Shown piece after piece: positions 44,147 through 53,088 of a stretch of DNA of 64,000 nucleotides. A program made the translations under genes and the position numbers. Below the pieces are notes generated by a model, which ran no database searches, had not been told where the DNA came from, and saw nothing but the letters and a program-made list of their open reading frames with translations. This DNA comes from Bradyrhizobium algeriense (GTDB taxonomy: Bacteria; Pseudomonadota; Alphaproteobacteria; Rhizobiales; Xanthobacteraceae). The DNA is taken from NCBI RefSeq assembly GCF_003062295.1, contig NZ_PYCN01000027.1:28821-92820 (forward strand), given 5' to 3'. Numbering within the stretch: position 1 is the stretch's first letter; each line of letters opens with the position of its first letter.

Positions 44147-45037
44147 TCACCCCTTCTTTTCCTGTGCGTCGGCGGTCTGCTTGGCGAGCGCGTCTTCAAA
44201 CGCCTTTTCCAGCGTCGCGGCATAGGCGTTGAACTCGCCGGGATTGACGAATGGATTGGGCGCGCCATCCGAGATCATGGCACGCTTGTCCTGCATCCTG
44301 TACATTTCCGGATGCGGCGCGAGCAGCACATCCACCTTCATGTCCTTCGCCCGTGCAAACGTCTTCCGGTAGTCGGCGACGATCCCGGAATAGGTCGGGT
44401 TGGGGACGAGGCGGTTCAGCGCCACGGTGCCGCTGCAGAAAACGAGGACGGATCGCGTGGCGTCGCCATCCCTGACGGAGAATTCCCAACTCGTGCAGCC
44501 CGGCGAATGGCCGGGGGTTTCGCGGGCGGTCAGCGTGACATCGCCTATCGCGACCTTATCGCCTTCGCGCACCATGCGATCCACCTTCACCGGCGGAAAA
44601 TTGAGCGCCGTATCTTCCTGCGCGCCCGGATAGTAGCCGCCTTCGAGCAACGGCTTGTCGGCTTCGCCCGCGACCATCTGGGCGCCGCTGGCCTGCTTCA
44701 ATTCGGCAAGGCCGCCGGTGTGATCGATATGCGCATGGGTGTTGACGAGGTATTTGATGTCGGTGATCTTGAAGCCCAGTTTCTCGATGTTCGCTTTGAT
44801 CTGCGACGTTGCCTCCGGCATCACCGTATCCACCAGGATATGGCCCTGCGGCGACGTGATCAGGTAGGACGCCAGGCCGTCGGTTCCGACATAATAGACG
44901 TTGCCGATCATCTTGAACGGCTCGGTCGGTGTGTTCCACTTTACCTTGAGCGTCTCAAGCAGATCCTTGACGGTCTGGGCCTGCACTGTCCCGGCAAGCG
45001 GCAGCAGCGCGACGAGCGCCACGACGATTTTCTTCAC
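44147..45037 (-). CDS. Subclass B3 metallo-beta-lactamase, BJP-1-like
   Basis: 296 residues with a signal peptide (MKKIVVALVALLPLAGTVQA). Zinc ligands fit subclass B3: His101, His103, Asp105, His106 (NTHAHIDHTGG), His177 (TPGHSPGCTSW) and His242 (APHPEMYRM). Extended similarity to Bradyrhizobium BJP-1 as I recall it includes LLEGGYYPG, FCSGTVALNRLV and DGAPNPF. It hydrolyses beta-lactams in the periplasm. In-frame ATGs at 45082 and 45043 exist, but GGAGG abuts the second with no spacer, while a GTG at 45037 is six bases from it and starts the signal peptide exactly, so GTG is preferred. Single gene. Confidence 0.9.
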   Translation of the reverse strand: MKKIVVALVALLPLAGTVQAQTVKDLLETLKVKWNTPTEPFKMIGNVYYVGTDGLASYLITSPQGHILVDTVMPEATSQIKANIEKLGFKITDIKYLVNTHAHIDHTGGLAELKQASGAQMVAGEADKPLLEGGYYPGAQEDTALNFPPVKVDRMVREGDKVAIGDVTLTARETPGHSPGCTSWEFSVRDGDATRSVLVFCSGTVALNRLVPNPTYSGIVADYRKTFARAKDMKVDVLLAPHPEMYRMQDKRAMISDGAPNPFVNPGEFNAYAATLEKAFEDALAKQTADAQEKKG

Positions 45038-45114
45038 GGGCATCCTCCGTCTTTTCTTGTTGCATCGTCGCCGTGTCGGCATCGACGAGTCTTAGCCTGA
45101 CGATGATTCTGGTC

Positions 45115-45148
45115 AAAAAAATGCCGGCCGCTTTTCAGCAGCCGGCAT
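45115..45148 (-). terminator. Rho-independent terminator after the aldehyde dehydrogenase gene
   Basis: On the minus strand, ATGCCGGC pairs with GCCGGCAT (8-base stem with partial inner pairing, loop near GAAAAG) and is followed by a run of T. It lies 31 bases after the dehydrogenase stop. Confidence 0.85.
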
Positions 45149-45179
45149 CTTTCACGATCGGCGCGAGCGCCGCATCAAT

Positions 45180-46610
45180 TTACGCGGCGTTGTAGCCGGC
45201 GACCGCCTTCACCTCGAGATATTCTTCAAGGCCGTACTTGCCCCACTCGCGGCCGTTGCCGGATTGCTTGTAGCCGCCGAACGGCGCGGTGCGGTCGTTC
45301 GGCACGCCCTGCAGGTTGATGTTGCCGGCGCGGATCTGGCGGGCCACGCGGCGCGCGCTTTCCACCGTATCGCCCGTGACGTAACCGGCGAGACCATAGG
45401 GCGTGTCATTGGCGATCTTCACCGCTTCGGCTTCATCCTTGGCGCCGATGATCGTCAGCACGGGTCCGAAGATTTCTTCGCGGGCAATCGTCATGTCGTT
45501 GGTGACGTCGGCGAAGATGGTCGGGCGGACATAGAAGCCCTTGTTGACGCCCTCGGGGAGACCGGGACCGCCGGCGACGAGGGTCGCGCCTTCATCGATG
45601 CCCTTCTTGATCAGCGCCTGGATCTTGTCCCACTGGATACGCGACACGACCGGGCCGATGGTGGTGCCTTCGGCGCGGGGATCGCCCGCCTTGGTCTTGT
45701 CGGCGACGCCCTTGGCGATTGCGGCCACTTCCTTCATCTTCGACAGCGGCACGATCATCCGCGACGGCGCGTTGCACGACTGTCCGGAGTTGTTGAACAT
45801 GTGCATCACGCCGCCGGTGACGGCCTTGGTGAGGTCGGCGCCTTCGAGGATGACGTTCGGCGACTTGCCGCCGAGTTCCTGGCTGACGCGCTTCACGGTG
45901 GGCGCGGCGCGCTTGGCGACGTCGACGCCGGCGCGGGTCGAGCCGGTGAACGAGATCATGTCGATATCAGGATGCTCGGCCATCGCAGCGCCGACTTCGG
46001 GGCCGAGGCCGTTGAGCAGGTTGAACACACCCTTCGGCACGCCCGCTTCATGCAGGATTTCGGCGAAGATCAACGCCGAGGTCGGCGTGAATTCCGAGGG
46101 CTTGAGGATCATGGTGCAGCCGGCGGCGAGCGCGGGCGCGACCTTGCAGGCGATCTGGTTGAGCGGCCAGTTCCAGGGCGTGATCATGCCGATGACACCG
46201 ACCGGCTCGCGCACGACGACGGCCGAACCGATCGTCTCTTCGAAATGATAGTTCTTCAGCACTTCGAGCGTGGAAGCGATGTGGCCAAGGCCGGCACCGG
46301 CCTGCAGGCGTTCAGCCATCGGCAGCGGTGCGCCCATCTCATCGGAGACGGCGGCGCCGATGTCCTTCATGCGGGTCTTGTAGATCTCGATGATCTTCTC
46401 GAACAGCGCGATGCGCTCCTCGCGGCTGGTCTGCGAATAGGTCACGAAGGCGCGCTTGGCGGCGGCCACGGCCTTGTCGAGGTCGGCCTTGGAGCCGAGC
46501 GCAACTTCATACATCGCGTCTTCGGTCGCCGGGTTGACGACGGGGGTGGACTTCTTGACGGCGGGATCGACCCAGGCGCCATCGATGTAGAATTGCATGC
46601 GATTGACCAT
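45180..46610 (-). CDS. NAD(P)-dependent aldehyde dehydrogenase
   Basis: A 476-residue enzyme that oxidises aldehydes to acids. The general base is Glu245 (SQELGGKSPN) and the nucleophile Cys279 (NNSGQSCNAPSRM); cofactor motifs are TPWNWP, LKPSE and FTGSTRAG. C-terminal EEIFGPVL and PFGGYKQSGNGRE are standard. The frame is open to 46769; ATG at 46610 with AGAGG six bases before it is preferred and fits the family N-terminus. Monocistronic, ending at a clear terminator. Substrate aldehyde not predictable. Confidence 0.93.
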   Translation of the reverse strand: MVNRMQFYIDGAWVDPAVKKSTPVVNPATEDAMYEVALGSKADLDKAVAAAKRAFVTYSQTSREERIALFEKIIEIYKTRMKDIGAAVSDEMGAPLPMAERLQAGAGLGHIASTLEVLKNYHFEETIGSAVVVREPVGVIGMITPWNWPLNQIACKVAPALAAGCTMILKPSEFTPTSALIFAEILHEAGVPKGVFNLLNGLGPEVGAAMAEHPDIDMISFTGSTRAGVDVAKRAAPTVKRVSQELGGKSPNVILEGADLTKAVTGGVMHMFNNSGQSCNAPSRMIVPLSKMKEVAAIAKGVADKTKAGDPRAEGTTIGPVVSRIQWDKIQALIKKGIDEGATLVAGGPGLPEGVNKGFYVRPTIFADVTNDMTIAREEIFGPVLTIIGAKDEAEAVKIANDTPYGLAGYVTGDTVESARRVARQIRAGNINLQGVPNDRTAPFGGYKQSGNGREWGKYGLEEYLEVKAVAGYNAA

Positions 46611-46793
46611 CGGAAACCTCTTTATCTCGGAGCAATGGAGGGGAACGGTAGCGTTCGGCAGGCATCCTTGCACGAAAGCCAGGGCAGTTGAACCCGCCAT
46701 ATGCGGGGTGCCGCGATGCGGCAGGCGCTGGATATAAGGACAGGGATGGCAGGGTAGCAAGGTGCTCACGCTGGCATTCTGTCGTGCGGAGAG

Positions 46794-46971
46794 ACCCCCA
46801 CCCCGGCCCTCCCCCGCACGCGGGAGAGGGAGAAGATTGCCGCAGCAGCGAGTGAAAATTCAATGCAGCGTCTAGACGCAACTTCAATCAACTCAAATGT
46901 CATGCGATCGCCGCCGAGGCCCCAGATGTGCCCCCTCTCCCGCGCTTGCGGGGGAGGGTTGGGGTGGGGGT
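46794..46971. repeat. MITE-like inverted repeat, about 40-base arms
   Basis: The left arm (46794-46831, starting ACCCCCACCCCGGCCCTCCC) and right arm (46931-46971, ending GAGGGTTGGGGTGGGGGT) are near-perfect reverse complements; each arm also holds a small hairpin (CCCCCGCACGCGGG and CCCGCGCTTGCGGG). It fills much of the 392-base gap between the aldehyde dehydrogenase and AceE-like genes. I see no gene in this gap. Confidence 0.85.
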
Positions 46972-47002
46972 GGCGCGGCATCGGAAGTCTCGCATCAGTA
47001 CC

Positions 47003-49369
47003 TCACACCGCCATCTTGCGGTGCCGCACCGGCGCGCCGACGGTCAGGCTTTCCGCTGCATCGATGATGGCGTTGGCGTCGATGCCGTAGTGGCGGTAGA
47101 GGTCGCCAATTGTACCGGTCTGGCCGAACTGCTCGACGCCGAGCGTCTCGGCGCGGTGGCCGCGCACGCTGCCGAGCCAGCCGAGCGCGGCCGGATGGCC
47201 GTCGATCACGGTCACGATGCCGCAATCGCGCGGCAACGGCGCCAGCAGCTTTTCGACATGGCTGAGATACTGGATGCCACGGCGGTCGCGCCGCAAATTC
47301 CGCGCGGCGGACCATCCGGCATGCAGCCGGTCGGCCGAGGTTACCGCCAGTAAAGCGACATCGCGGTGGCTTTCGCCGATGAAGCCCACCGCCTCGATCG
47401 CCTCCGGCGCCACCGCGCCGGTATAGGCGATCACGATGTCGCAGTTCGGCCCCGGCTCGCGCAGCCAGTAGGCGCCCTCGGTGATGTCGCTTTGCAGCTC
47501 CGGCGCCATGATGCGCTGCGGCTGGTCCAGCGTGCGGGTCGAGAGCCGCAAATAGACCGAACCGCCCTCGCCGGCTTCGCGCTGCATGTGGCGAAAACCC
47601 CATCCCATGATCACGGCAAGTTCATCGACAAAGGCCGGTTCGAACGAGGCCAGCCCATCCTGCGCCATGCCGATCAGCGGCGTGGCGATCGACTGATGCG
47701 CACCGCCCTCCGGCGCCAGTGTGATGCCGGATGGCGTCGCCACCACCATGAAGCGGGCGTCCTGGTAGCAGGCATAATTCAGCGCATCGAGGCCGCGCTC
47801 GATGAAGGGATCGTACAGCGTTCCGACCGGCAGCAGCCGTTCGCCATTGATCGCATGCGACAGCCCGAGCGCCGAGAGCATGATGAACAGGTTCATCTCG
47901 GCGATGCCGAGTTCCAGATGCTGTCCCCTGGGCGAATAATCCCAGTTGAAGGTCGACGGGATTTTCTCCTGCCGGAACAGGTCGTGGTTCTCGGCTTTGG
48001 CAAACAGGCCGCGGCGGTTGACCCAGGCGCCGAGATTGGTCGAGACGGTGACGTCGGGCGACGCGGTGACGATACGCGCGGCCAGTTCCGTATCGCCGCG
48101 CGCGAGTTCATTGAGCACCAGCCCAAAGCCCTGTTGGGTCGACATCTGCGCCGCCGGCTTGAAGGTGAGCTGTTGCGGAACGTCAATGACGGGCGCGGTG
48201 AGACGGCGGCGGCCTTCCTGGTTAAAGGGCGCGGCCGTCAGAAATGCTTCGAGCTCGGCCGGCAGCTGCGACAAGCCTTCGAACTTGTCCCATTCATGGC
48301 CAGGGCGGATGTTCTGCGCGGCGCGCCACTTCTCCATCTGCGCGACCGTCATCAGGCCCGCATGGTTGTCCTTGTGGCCCTGCATCGGCAGGCCGACGCC
48401 CTTGATGGTGTAGGCGATGAAGCAGACGGGGCGGTCGTGATCGATGGCTTCAAAGGCCTCGATCATGCTAGCCATGTCGTGTCCGCCGAGATTGGACATC
48501 AACGCCAGCAGTTCCTCGTCGCTGCGGCGGTCGATCAGTTGCGATACTTGCCCTTGATCGCCGACGTCGTCCTGCAAATGCTTGCGGAAGGCGGCACCAC
48601 CCTGGAAGCACAGCGCCGCATACATCTGGTTCGGGCAATTATCGATCCAGCGCCGCAAAGCTTCGCCGCCGGGTTCGGCGAATGCCGCTTGCATCAGGCG
48701 GCCGTATTTCACGATCACGACCTCCCAGCCGAAATTTCGGAACATGCTCTCGAACTTCGCCCACAGCCCTTCGCGCACGACGGCATCGAGGCTCTGGCGG
48801 TTGTAATCCACCACCCACCAGGTGTTGCGCAGGCCGTGCTTCCAGCCCTCCAGCAGCGCCTCAAAAATGTTGCCCTCGTCCATCTCGGCATCGCCGACGA
48901 GCGCGATCATCCGTCCCTCGGGCCGGTCCTTCATCCAGCCATGCGCGGTGACGTAGTCCTGCACCAGCGAGGAGAACAGGGTTTGCGCGACGCCGAGACC
49001 GACCGAGCCGGTGGAGAAATCGACGTCGTCGGCATCCTTGGTGCGCGAGGGATAGGATTGCGCGCCCTTGTAGCCGCGGAAATTCTCCAGCTTCTCGCGG
49101 GCCTGGTGGCCGAACAGATACTGGATGGCGTGGAACACCGGGCTCGCATGCGGCTTCACCGCGACGCGATCCTGCGGACGGAGCACCGAGAAGTACAGCG
49201 CCGACATGATATTGGCGAGTGAGGCGGACGAGGCCTGATGGCCGCCCACTTTCAGTCCATCGGTATTGGGCCTGACGTGATTGGCGTGATGGATCGTCCA
49301 TGACGATAGCCAGAGAACCTTGGCCGCCAGTGCGGACAATAGCTCAAGGCGTGCGGGCTCGATGGGCAT
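47003..49369 (-). CDS. AceE-like 2-oxoacid dehydrogenase E1 / transketolase-type ThDP enzyme
   Basis: About 788 residues. The thiamine diphosphate motif is GDAEMDEGNIFEALLEG ... WWVVDYNRQSLD, and the N-terminal NTDGLKVGGHQASSAS and STGSVGLGVAQTLF follow the homodimeric E1/transketolase pattern. The pyrimidine domain has LELGIAEMNLFIML. Shorter than E. coli AceE (887). It decarboxylates a 2-oxoacid; no E2 or E3 gene is near. An Lrp regulator is divergent, as in the Pseudomonas putida mdeB/mdeR pair for 2-oxobutyrate, a possible parallel. ATGs at 49375 and 49369 are both available; the second has GGAG seven bases ahead. Confidence 0.82.
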   Translation of the reverse strand: MPIEPARLELLSALAAKVLWLSSWTIHHANHVRPNTDGLKVGGHQASSASLANIMSALYFSVLRPQDRVAVKPHASPVFHAIQYLFGHQAREKLENFRGYKGAQSYPSRTKDADDVDFSTGSVGLGVAQTLFSSLVQDYVTAHGWMKDRPEGRMIALVGDAEMDEGNIFEALLEGWKHGLRNTWWVVDYNRQSLDAVVREGLWAKFESMFRNFGWEVVIVKYGRLMQAAFAEPGGEALRRWIDNCPNQMYAALCFQGGAAFRKHLQDDVGDQGQVSQLIDRRSDEELLALMSNLGGHDMASMIEAFEAIDHDRPVCFIAYTIKGVGLPMQGHKDNHAGLMTVAQMEKWRAAQNIRPGHEWDKFEGLSQLPAELEAFLTAAPFNQEGRRRLTAPVIDVPQQLTFKPAAQMSTQQGFGLVLNELARGDTELAARIVTASPDVTVSTNLGAWVNRRGLFAKAENHDLFRQEKIPSTFNWDYSPRGQHLELGIAEMNLFIMLSALGLSHAINGERLLPVGTLYDPFIERGLDALNYACYQDARFMVVATPSGITLAPEGGAHQSIATPLIGMAQDGLASFEPAFVDELAVIMGWGFRHMQREAGEGGSVYLRLSTRTLDQPQRIMAPELQSDITEGAYWLREPGPNCDIVIAYTGAVAPEAIEAVGFIGESHRDVALLAVTSADRLHAGWSAARNLRRDRRGIQYLSHVEKLLAPLPRDCGIVTVIDGHPAALGWLGSVRGHRAETLGVEQFGQTGTIGDLYRHYGIDANAIIDAAESLTVGAPVRHRKMAV

Positions 49370-49506
49370 GGCCATGCTCCGGACAGGATCAGTATGCGCC
49401 GATTTTAGCGGGCGGCGAGGTGTCAAATTTCTCAATTTCCTGCGACATACCCCACAATATTGGGATAATTTCCCACAAACCTCCTCCAAACCATGAGTCC
49501 ATCCCA
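49370..49506. promoter_or_regulatory. Divergent promoter region with AT-rich palindrome
   Basis: Between the AceE-like and Lrp genes, the 8-base palindrome CAATATTG (49455-49462) lies in an AT-rich stretch flanked by CCCA and GGGA blocks, with a second TCCCACAAA nearby. Such phased A/T boxes suit Lrp/AsnC proteins, so it may control both genes. Confidence 0.5.
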
Positions 49507-49968
49507 ATGCCTGACCTCGACGCCATCGACCGCAAGATTCTCGGCCTGCTGCAATCCGACAGCCGAATGACCATGCAGGAACTGGCCGACAGGGTCGGCC
49601 TGTCCGTGTCGCCCTGCCATCGCCGGGTCAAGCTTCTGGAAGAGCGCGGCGTCATCACGCGCTACATCGCGACCGTCGACCAGAAGTCGTTGGGGCTCCA
49701 TGTCAGCGTCTTCATCTCGATCAAGCTGGCGCGGCAGAAGGAAGAGGACCTCAACCGGTTTGCGAAAGCGATTTCGAAATGGGACGAGGTGCTGGAATGC
49801 TACCTGATGACCGGCAACCGCGACTATCTCCTGCGCGTCGTCGCCGCCGATCTCTCCTCCTACGAAGCGTTCCTGAAGAACAAGCTGACACGGCTCGACG
49901 GCATCGCCTCGATCGAGTCGAGCTTTGCGCTGAGCCAGGTGAAGTATTCGATCGCGCTGCCGGTGTGA
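49507..49968 (+). CDS. Lrp/AsnC family transcriptional regulator
   Basis: 153 residues with an N-terminal winged helix (LDAIDRKILGLLQSDSRMTM, LADRVGLSVSPCHRRVKLL) and a C-terminal ligand/oligomer domain of the RAM type (SVFISIKLARQKEEDL, GNRDYLLRVVAADL). Start MPDLDAID at 49507 is the family N-terminus. Divergent from the AceE-like gene, so it probably senses an amino acid or 2-oxoacid and controls that enzyme. Confidence 0.92.
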   Translation: MPDLDAIDRKILGLLQSDSRMTMQELADRVGLSVSPCHRRVKLLEERGVITRYIATVDQKSLGLHVSVFISIKLARQKEEDLNRFAKAISKWDEVLECYLMTGNRDYLLRVVAADLSSYEAFLKNKLTRLDGIASIESSFALSQVKYSIALPV

Positions 49969-50002
49969 CACGACACTCTCCACGTCATTGCGAGCGCAGT
50001 CC

Positions 50003-50084
50003 CGTAGGATGGGTGGAGCGAAGCGATACCCATCAATGCCAGTGCGTGTGGCGATGGGTATCGCTTCGCTCCACCCATCCTACG
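50003..50084. repeat. Palindromic repeat, family C, nested in a family A half-copy
   Basis: CGTAGGATGGGTGGAGCGAA at the left is exactly complementary to TTCGCTCCACCCATCCTACG at the right, with GCGATACCCATC/GATGGGTATCGC continuing inward: a stem of about 30 bases. Immediately before it (49983-49999) is CGTCATTGCGAGCGCAG, the left end of family A, with no right end after it. Confidence 0.85.
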
Positions 50085-50744
50085 ACATAACTTCGCGATC
50101 TCGCGGCGCGTTGCGTCCGAGGTTTGCATCTTCGTTTGCCCTCCAGAACTTAGAGGGCGCAGGGAAGACCGGGTGCTTGCTGCACCCGCGGTCTCGCGTG
50201 CGATTTGCACAAACAAAACTGCACACGAGCATACAGGGCAGCGGGAGCATTCCGGCCTTCCCTGCGCAATGGCTTTACGGCTTACTTCGTGCTCTTCCTG
50301 GTGAACGGCTTTCTTGCCACCATCGCCGGCGGGACACCGCGCTCGATCCGATAGGATCGATGCGCAACCGCCAACTTAGCGCCAGCACCGCGGCGCCCGA
50401 ACCACACGACTTCGCCGTACGCTTTCGGCGCGTACGTCTAGCGCGCCTTCCGCGTCCATCGCATCTCACTGCACGTTCGTGACGATCGCGAGCGCCCCTC
50501 ATCTGCCGTGAGACGGGCGGAGTTATGCGAGTGATTTGGGTGAGAACGAAAGCGGAATATTTTTGCAAAGAGGGCTGGACAGGTTTTGACTGATTTGCCC
50601 GTCGTGCCAGTTTGTCGCAGACCGCTGCACGAAGTTGTGCTTGCGCGCAAAGCAAATCAACTCGCAGCAATCGTGGGACCTTGCAATTGCTGCTTGCTCG
50701 CTCCACCATCCCGAGGGGCGGTATATCAGAAGCGGTATATCGAA
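50085..50744. other. Non-coding region, probably a degenerate repeated element
   Basis: No convincing gene. Open frames here give Arg/Ser-rich peptides without domain features. Several phrases (a frame reading GLLRALPGERLSCHHRRR, then EPHDFAVRF) recall a non-coding repeat often mis-annotated as small hypothetical proteins in Bradyrhizobium; this comes from memory. At the right end, GCGGTATATC occurs twice (50718-50727, 50732-50741) with a 14-base period just before the LysR start and may be a regulator site or promoter part. Confidence 0.5.
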
Positions 50745-51638
50745 TTGGAACGGTTGGACGATCTCGAAGCCTTCCTGGCTGTTATCGAGAAGGGCAGCCA
50801 GGCGGCGGCCTCACGGCATCTTCGACGCCCGTTGCAGTCGCTCAACCGGTCGCTGCTGACGCTGGAACGCGCCCTCGGCGTCGAACTCGTGAAACGCACC
50901 ACGCGACGATCGGAACCGACCGAGGCCGGGCGGGTGTTCTACGAGCGCATCAAGCCGGCGGTTGCAGCGATCATCGAAGCGCGGACCGAGGCAGCCAGCC
51001 TGCGCGGCGAAATTTCCGGCCCGTTGAAAGTCGGTGCGCCCATCCTGTTTGCGTCATCCTATGTGGCGCCGATCGTCAGCCGTTTTCTAAATCTCTATCC
51101 CAATGTGGATGTCGAACTCCGGGCCTCCGACGAGCAGGCCGATCTCGTTGCCGACGGCCTCGATATCGCCGTGCGGATCGGCGACTCCACCGATGAGTCC
51201 CTGATTGCCCGGCGGTTGCATACGCTGCGCGTCGTTATCGTTGGCGCGCCATCCTATTTCGCCCAACACGGCCGGCCGAAGCACCCAAACGATCTCGAAC
51301 AGCACGCCTGCATCCTGCGGGCCGGTACTGATGTGATCGACAAATGGCCGTTTCGCATCGACGGCCGGCTCCAGTCGGTCAAGGTGCACGGTCGCTTTCG
51401 TTCGAACAGCGCCGCTTCGATCCGCGCGGCCGCGAGCGAAGGCACCGGCCTTGCGCTGCTACCACTATGGCAAATCAACGATCTCGTCGCGCGGGACGCG
51501 CTTGCAATCGTACTGCCGGAATTTGAAGCCGATGGAATGCCGATTCAGCTGGTCTGGCCGCCGACGCGGGCGCCGCTGGAACGCGTCCGTCGGTTCGTGG
51601 ATTTTCTCGCGAGCAGCCTGAAGACCGATCTGCTCTAG
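50745..51638 (+). CDS. LysR family transcriptional regulator
   Basis: About 297 residues: an N-terminal winged helix (LDDLEAFLAVIEKGSQAAAS, SLNRSLLTLERALGVELVKR) and a periplasmic-binding-like effector domain (GPLKVGAPILFASSYVAPIV, SDEQADLVADGLDIAVRIGD). The frame is open to an ATG at 50586, but the first 50 residues are not LysR-like and overlap the degenerate repeat. TTG codons at 50745 and 50754 fit the family start; no good ATG exists, so the start is uncertain. Convergent with the cytokinin-dehydrogenase-like gene. Target unknown. Confidence 0.85.
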   Translation: MERLDDLEAFLAVIEKGSQAAASRHLRRPLQSLNRSLLTLERALGVELVKRTTRRSEPTEAGRVFYERIKPAVAAIIEARTEAASLRGEISGPLKVGAPILFASSYVAPIVSRFLNLYPNVDVELRASDEQADLVADGLDIAVRIGDSTDESLIARRLHTLRVVIVGAPSYFAQHGRPKHPNDLEQHACILRAGTDVIDKWPFRIDGRLQSVKVHGRFRSNSAASIRAAASEGTGLALLPLWQINDLVARDALAIVLPEFEADGMPIQLVWPPTRAPLERVRRFVDFLASSLKTDLL

Positions 51639-51660
51639 CACCTCGCAAGACATTTGCGCA

Positions 51661-53088
51661 TCAGAATACATTATAGCCGGGCGCAAGCAGATGTTCGGGA
51701 TCATAGCGCCGCTTGGCCTCGCGAAGCTGCGGCCAGCCAGACCCGAAGTGAATCTCCCAGTCGAACGGCGACATGGCAAAGGCGCTGACCGGATAGAGAA
51801 CGCCGCCGGCTTCTCGAATGCGATCGAACAGCGTGCGATTTTCCGCGACCATCCGCTCCGCCGTCGCCGCATCGTTCGAGGCCGGAATCCGAATGAGATT
51901 GAAGACAAACACGATATCTTCCGCTGGCAGCCGAACCAGCGGCGTGTGAAACGCGCCCGTGAGCAAGGGATAGAGGGCTATCCGCCCGAACGGACCGACA
52001 GCATCGCCCGTCAGCCCGGCCAGGATGTCGCCGGCAACTCGCTCGGCGTTGCTGCCGCGCAGGAATGTCAACAGCCAGGGCTGCGGATTGGACCACTGGC
52101 CTTTCGACCGCAGCAGATTTTCGAACTTTCCAAACGCTAGCGCATCCTCGTGATAGGTCAGGTCGGCGATGACGGCGGCGCCGCGCTCATCGGACAATCC
52201 GGAAAGCACGGCCCCGTCGTCAGGCGCCGAACTGCTCCCATAAGCTACCGCGCCATCGAGTTGATACCTCCAACCGCCGTTTCCATCGGGAAGGATCGCT
52301 CCCTGCAACTGGTCGAAGCGCCCTTCCGACAGGACGCGCCGCTGGTCTGCCGCCAGCGACGGGAAATCGCGGTAGAAGAGCTGAAAGCGCCTGATACGCT
52401 CGGGCGCGCGCACTAGGCGCAGCGTCGCCCGTGTGACGATGCCACATTGGCCGAGGCCGGCGCGGACGGCGTTAAAGAGATCGGGATTTTCGGCCGCCGA
52501 GCAGCTCAGTTCATTCCCCTCGCCCGTCACCACATCCAGCGCGATGACGTTGTCGGTTTGCATGCCATGCCTTGATGACGCCGCGCCGATGCCACCCGCC
52601 GCGATCGTTCCGCCGATCGAGAGGCCGAGATAGTTGGTCAGCACCGGCGGCGTGAGTCCCTGCGCCAATGTCGCCTCGAGCAGATCTTTCCACGCCACTC
52701 CGGCGTCGACCACGACGCGATCGGCCTTGATATCGCGGATCGAGTTCATCGCGCCCATATCGACCACGATACCGTTCTCGACCAAGGCGCGGCCATAAAT
52801 CGAATGGCCCTGCCCGCGCGCCGCCACTTTGACGCCCTCGCCTTTCGCCCAACGCATCAGGCTCGCAATGTCGGCAGCCGATGCGGGCCTGAGTACGCCA
52901 CATGGTTGCCGGTGAATGAGGCGGCCGAAATCATGCGCCGCTGCGGCGCGAACCTCCGGGTCAAGGCTGACATTGCCGGGTAGCTGCGGACGATCGACCG
53001 CTTGCGCCGATGTCGTGAGCCCGCTGGCGAGCGCGGCGGCGGTGACACCCAGGCCTGCGCTCAAAAACATGCGTCTGTCCGATGGCAT
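51661..53088 (-). CDS. FAD-linked oxidase resembling cytokinin dehydrogenase, Tat-exported
   Basis: 475 residues. A twin-arginine signal (DRRMFLSAGLGVTAAALA) precedes a PCMH-type FAD domain. RGQGHSIYGRA has the His (His95) that holds FAD covalently in plant cytokinin dehydrogenases. LGLSIGGTIAAGGIG, SRHGMQTDNVIALDVVTGEG and AGLGQCGIVTRATLRL closely follow plant CKX, and the C-terminus ends YDPEHLLAPGYNVF, like FDPxxxLAPGQxIF. The plant catalytic Asp in the Thr-Asp-Tyr-Leu motif is Asn here (TNYLGL, Asn152). It would oxidise an amine such as a cytokinin side chain in the periplasm, though the Asn casts doubt on the exact activity. Confidence 0.78.
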   Translation of the reverse strand: MPSDRRMFLSAGLGVTAAALASGLTTSAQAVDRPQLPGNVSLDPEVRAAAAHDFGRLIHRQPCGVLRPASAADIASLMRWAKGEGVKVAARGQGHSIYGRALVENGIVVDMGAMNSIRDIKADRVVVDAGVAWKDLLEATLAQGLTPPVLTNYLGLSIGGTIAAGGIGAASSRHGMQTDNVIALDVVTGEGNELSCSAAENPDLFNAVRAGLGQCGIVTRATLRLVRAPERIRRFQLFYRDFPSLAADQRRVLSEGRFDQLQGAILPDGNGGWRYQLDGAVAYGSSSAPDDGAVLSGLSDERGAAVIADLTYHEDALAFGKFENLLRSKGQWSNPQPWLLTFLRGSNAERVAGDILAGLTGDAVGPFGRIALYPLLTGAFHTPLVRLPAEDIVFVFNLIRIPASNDAATAERMVAENRTLFDRIREAGGVLYPVSAFAMSPFDWEIHFGSGWPQLREAKRRYDPEHLLAPGYNVF

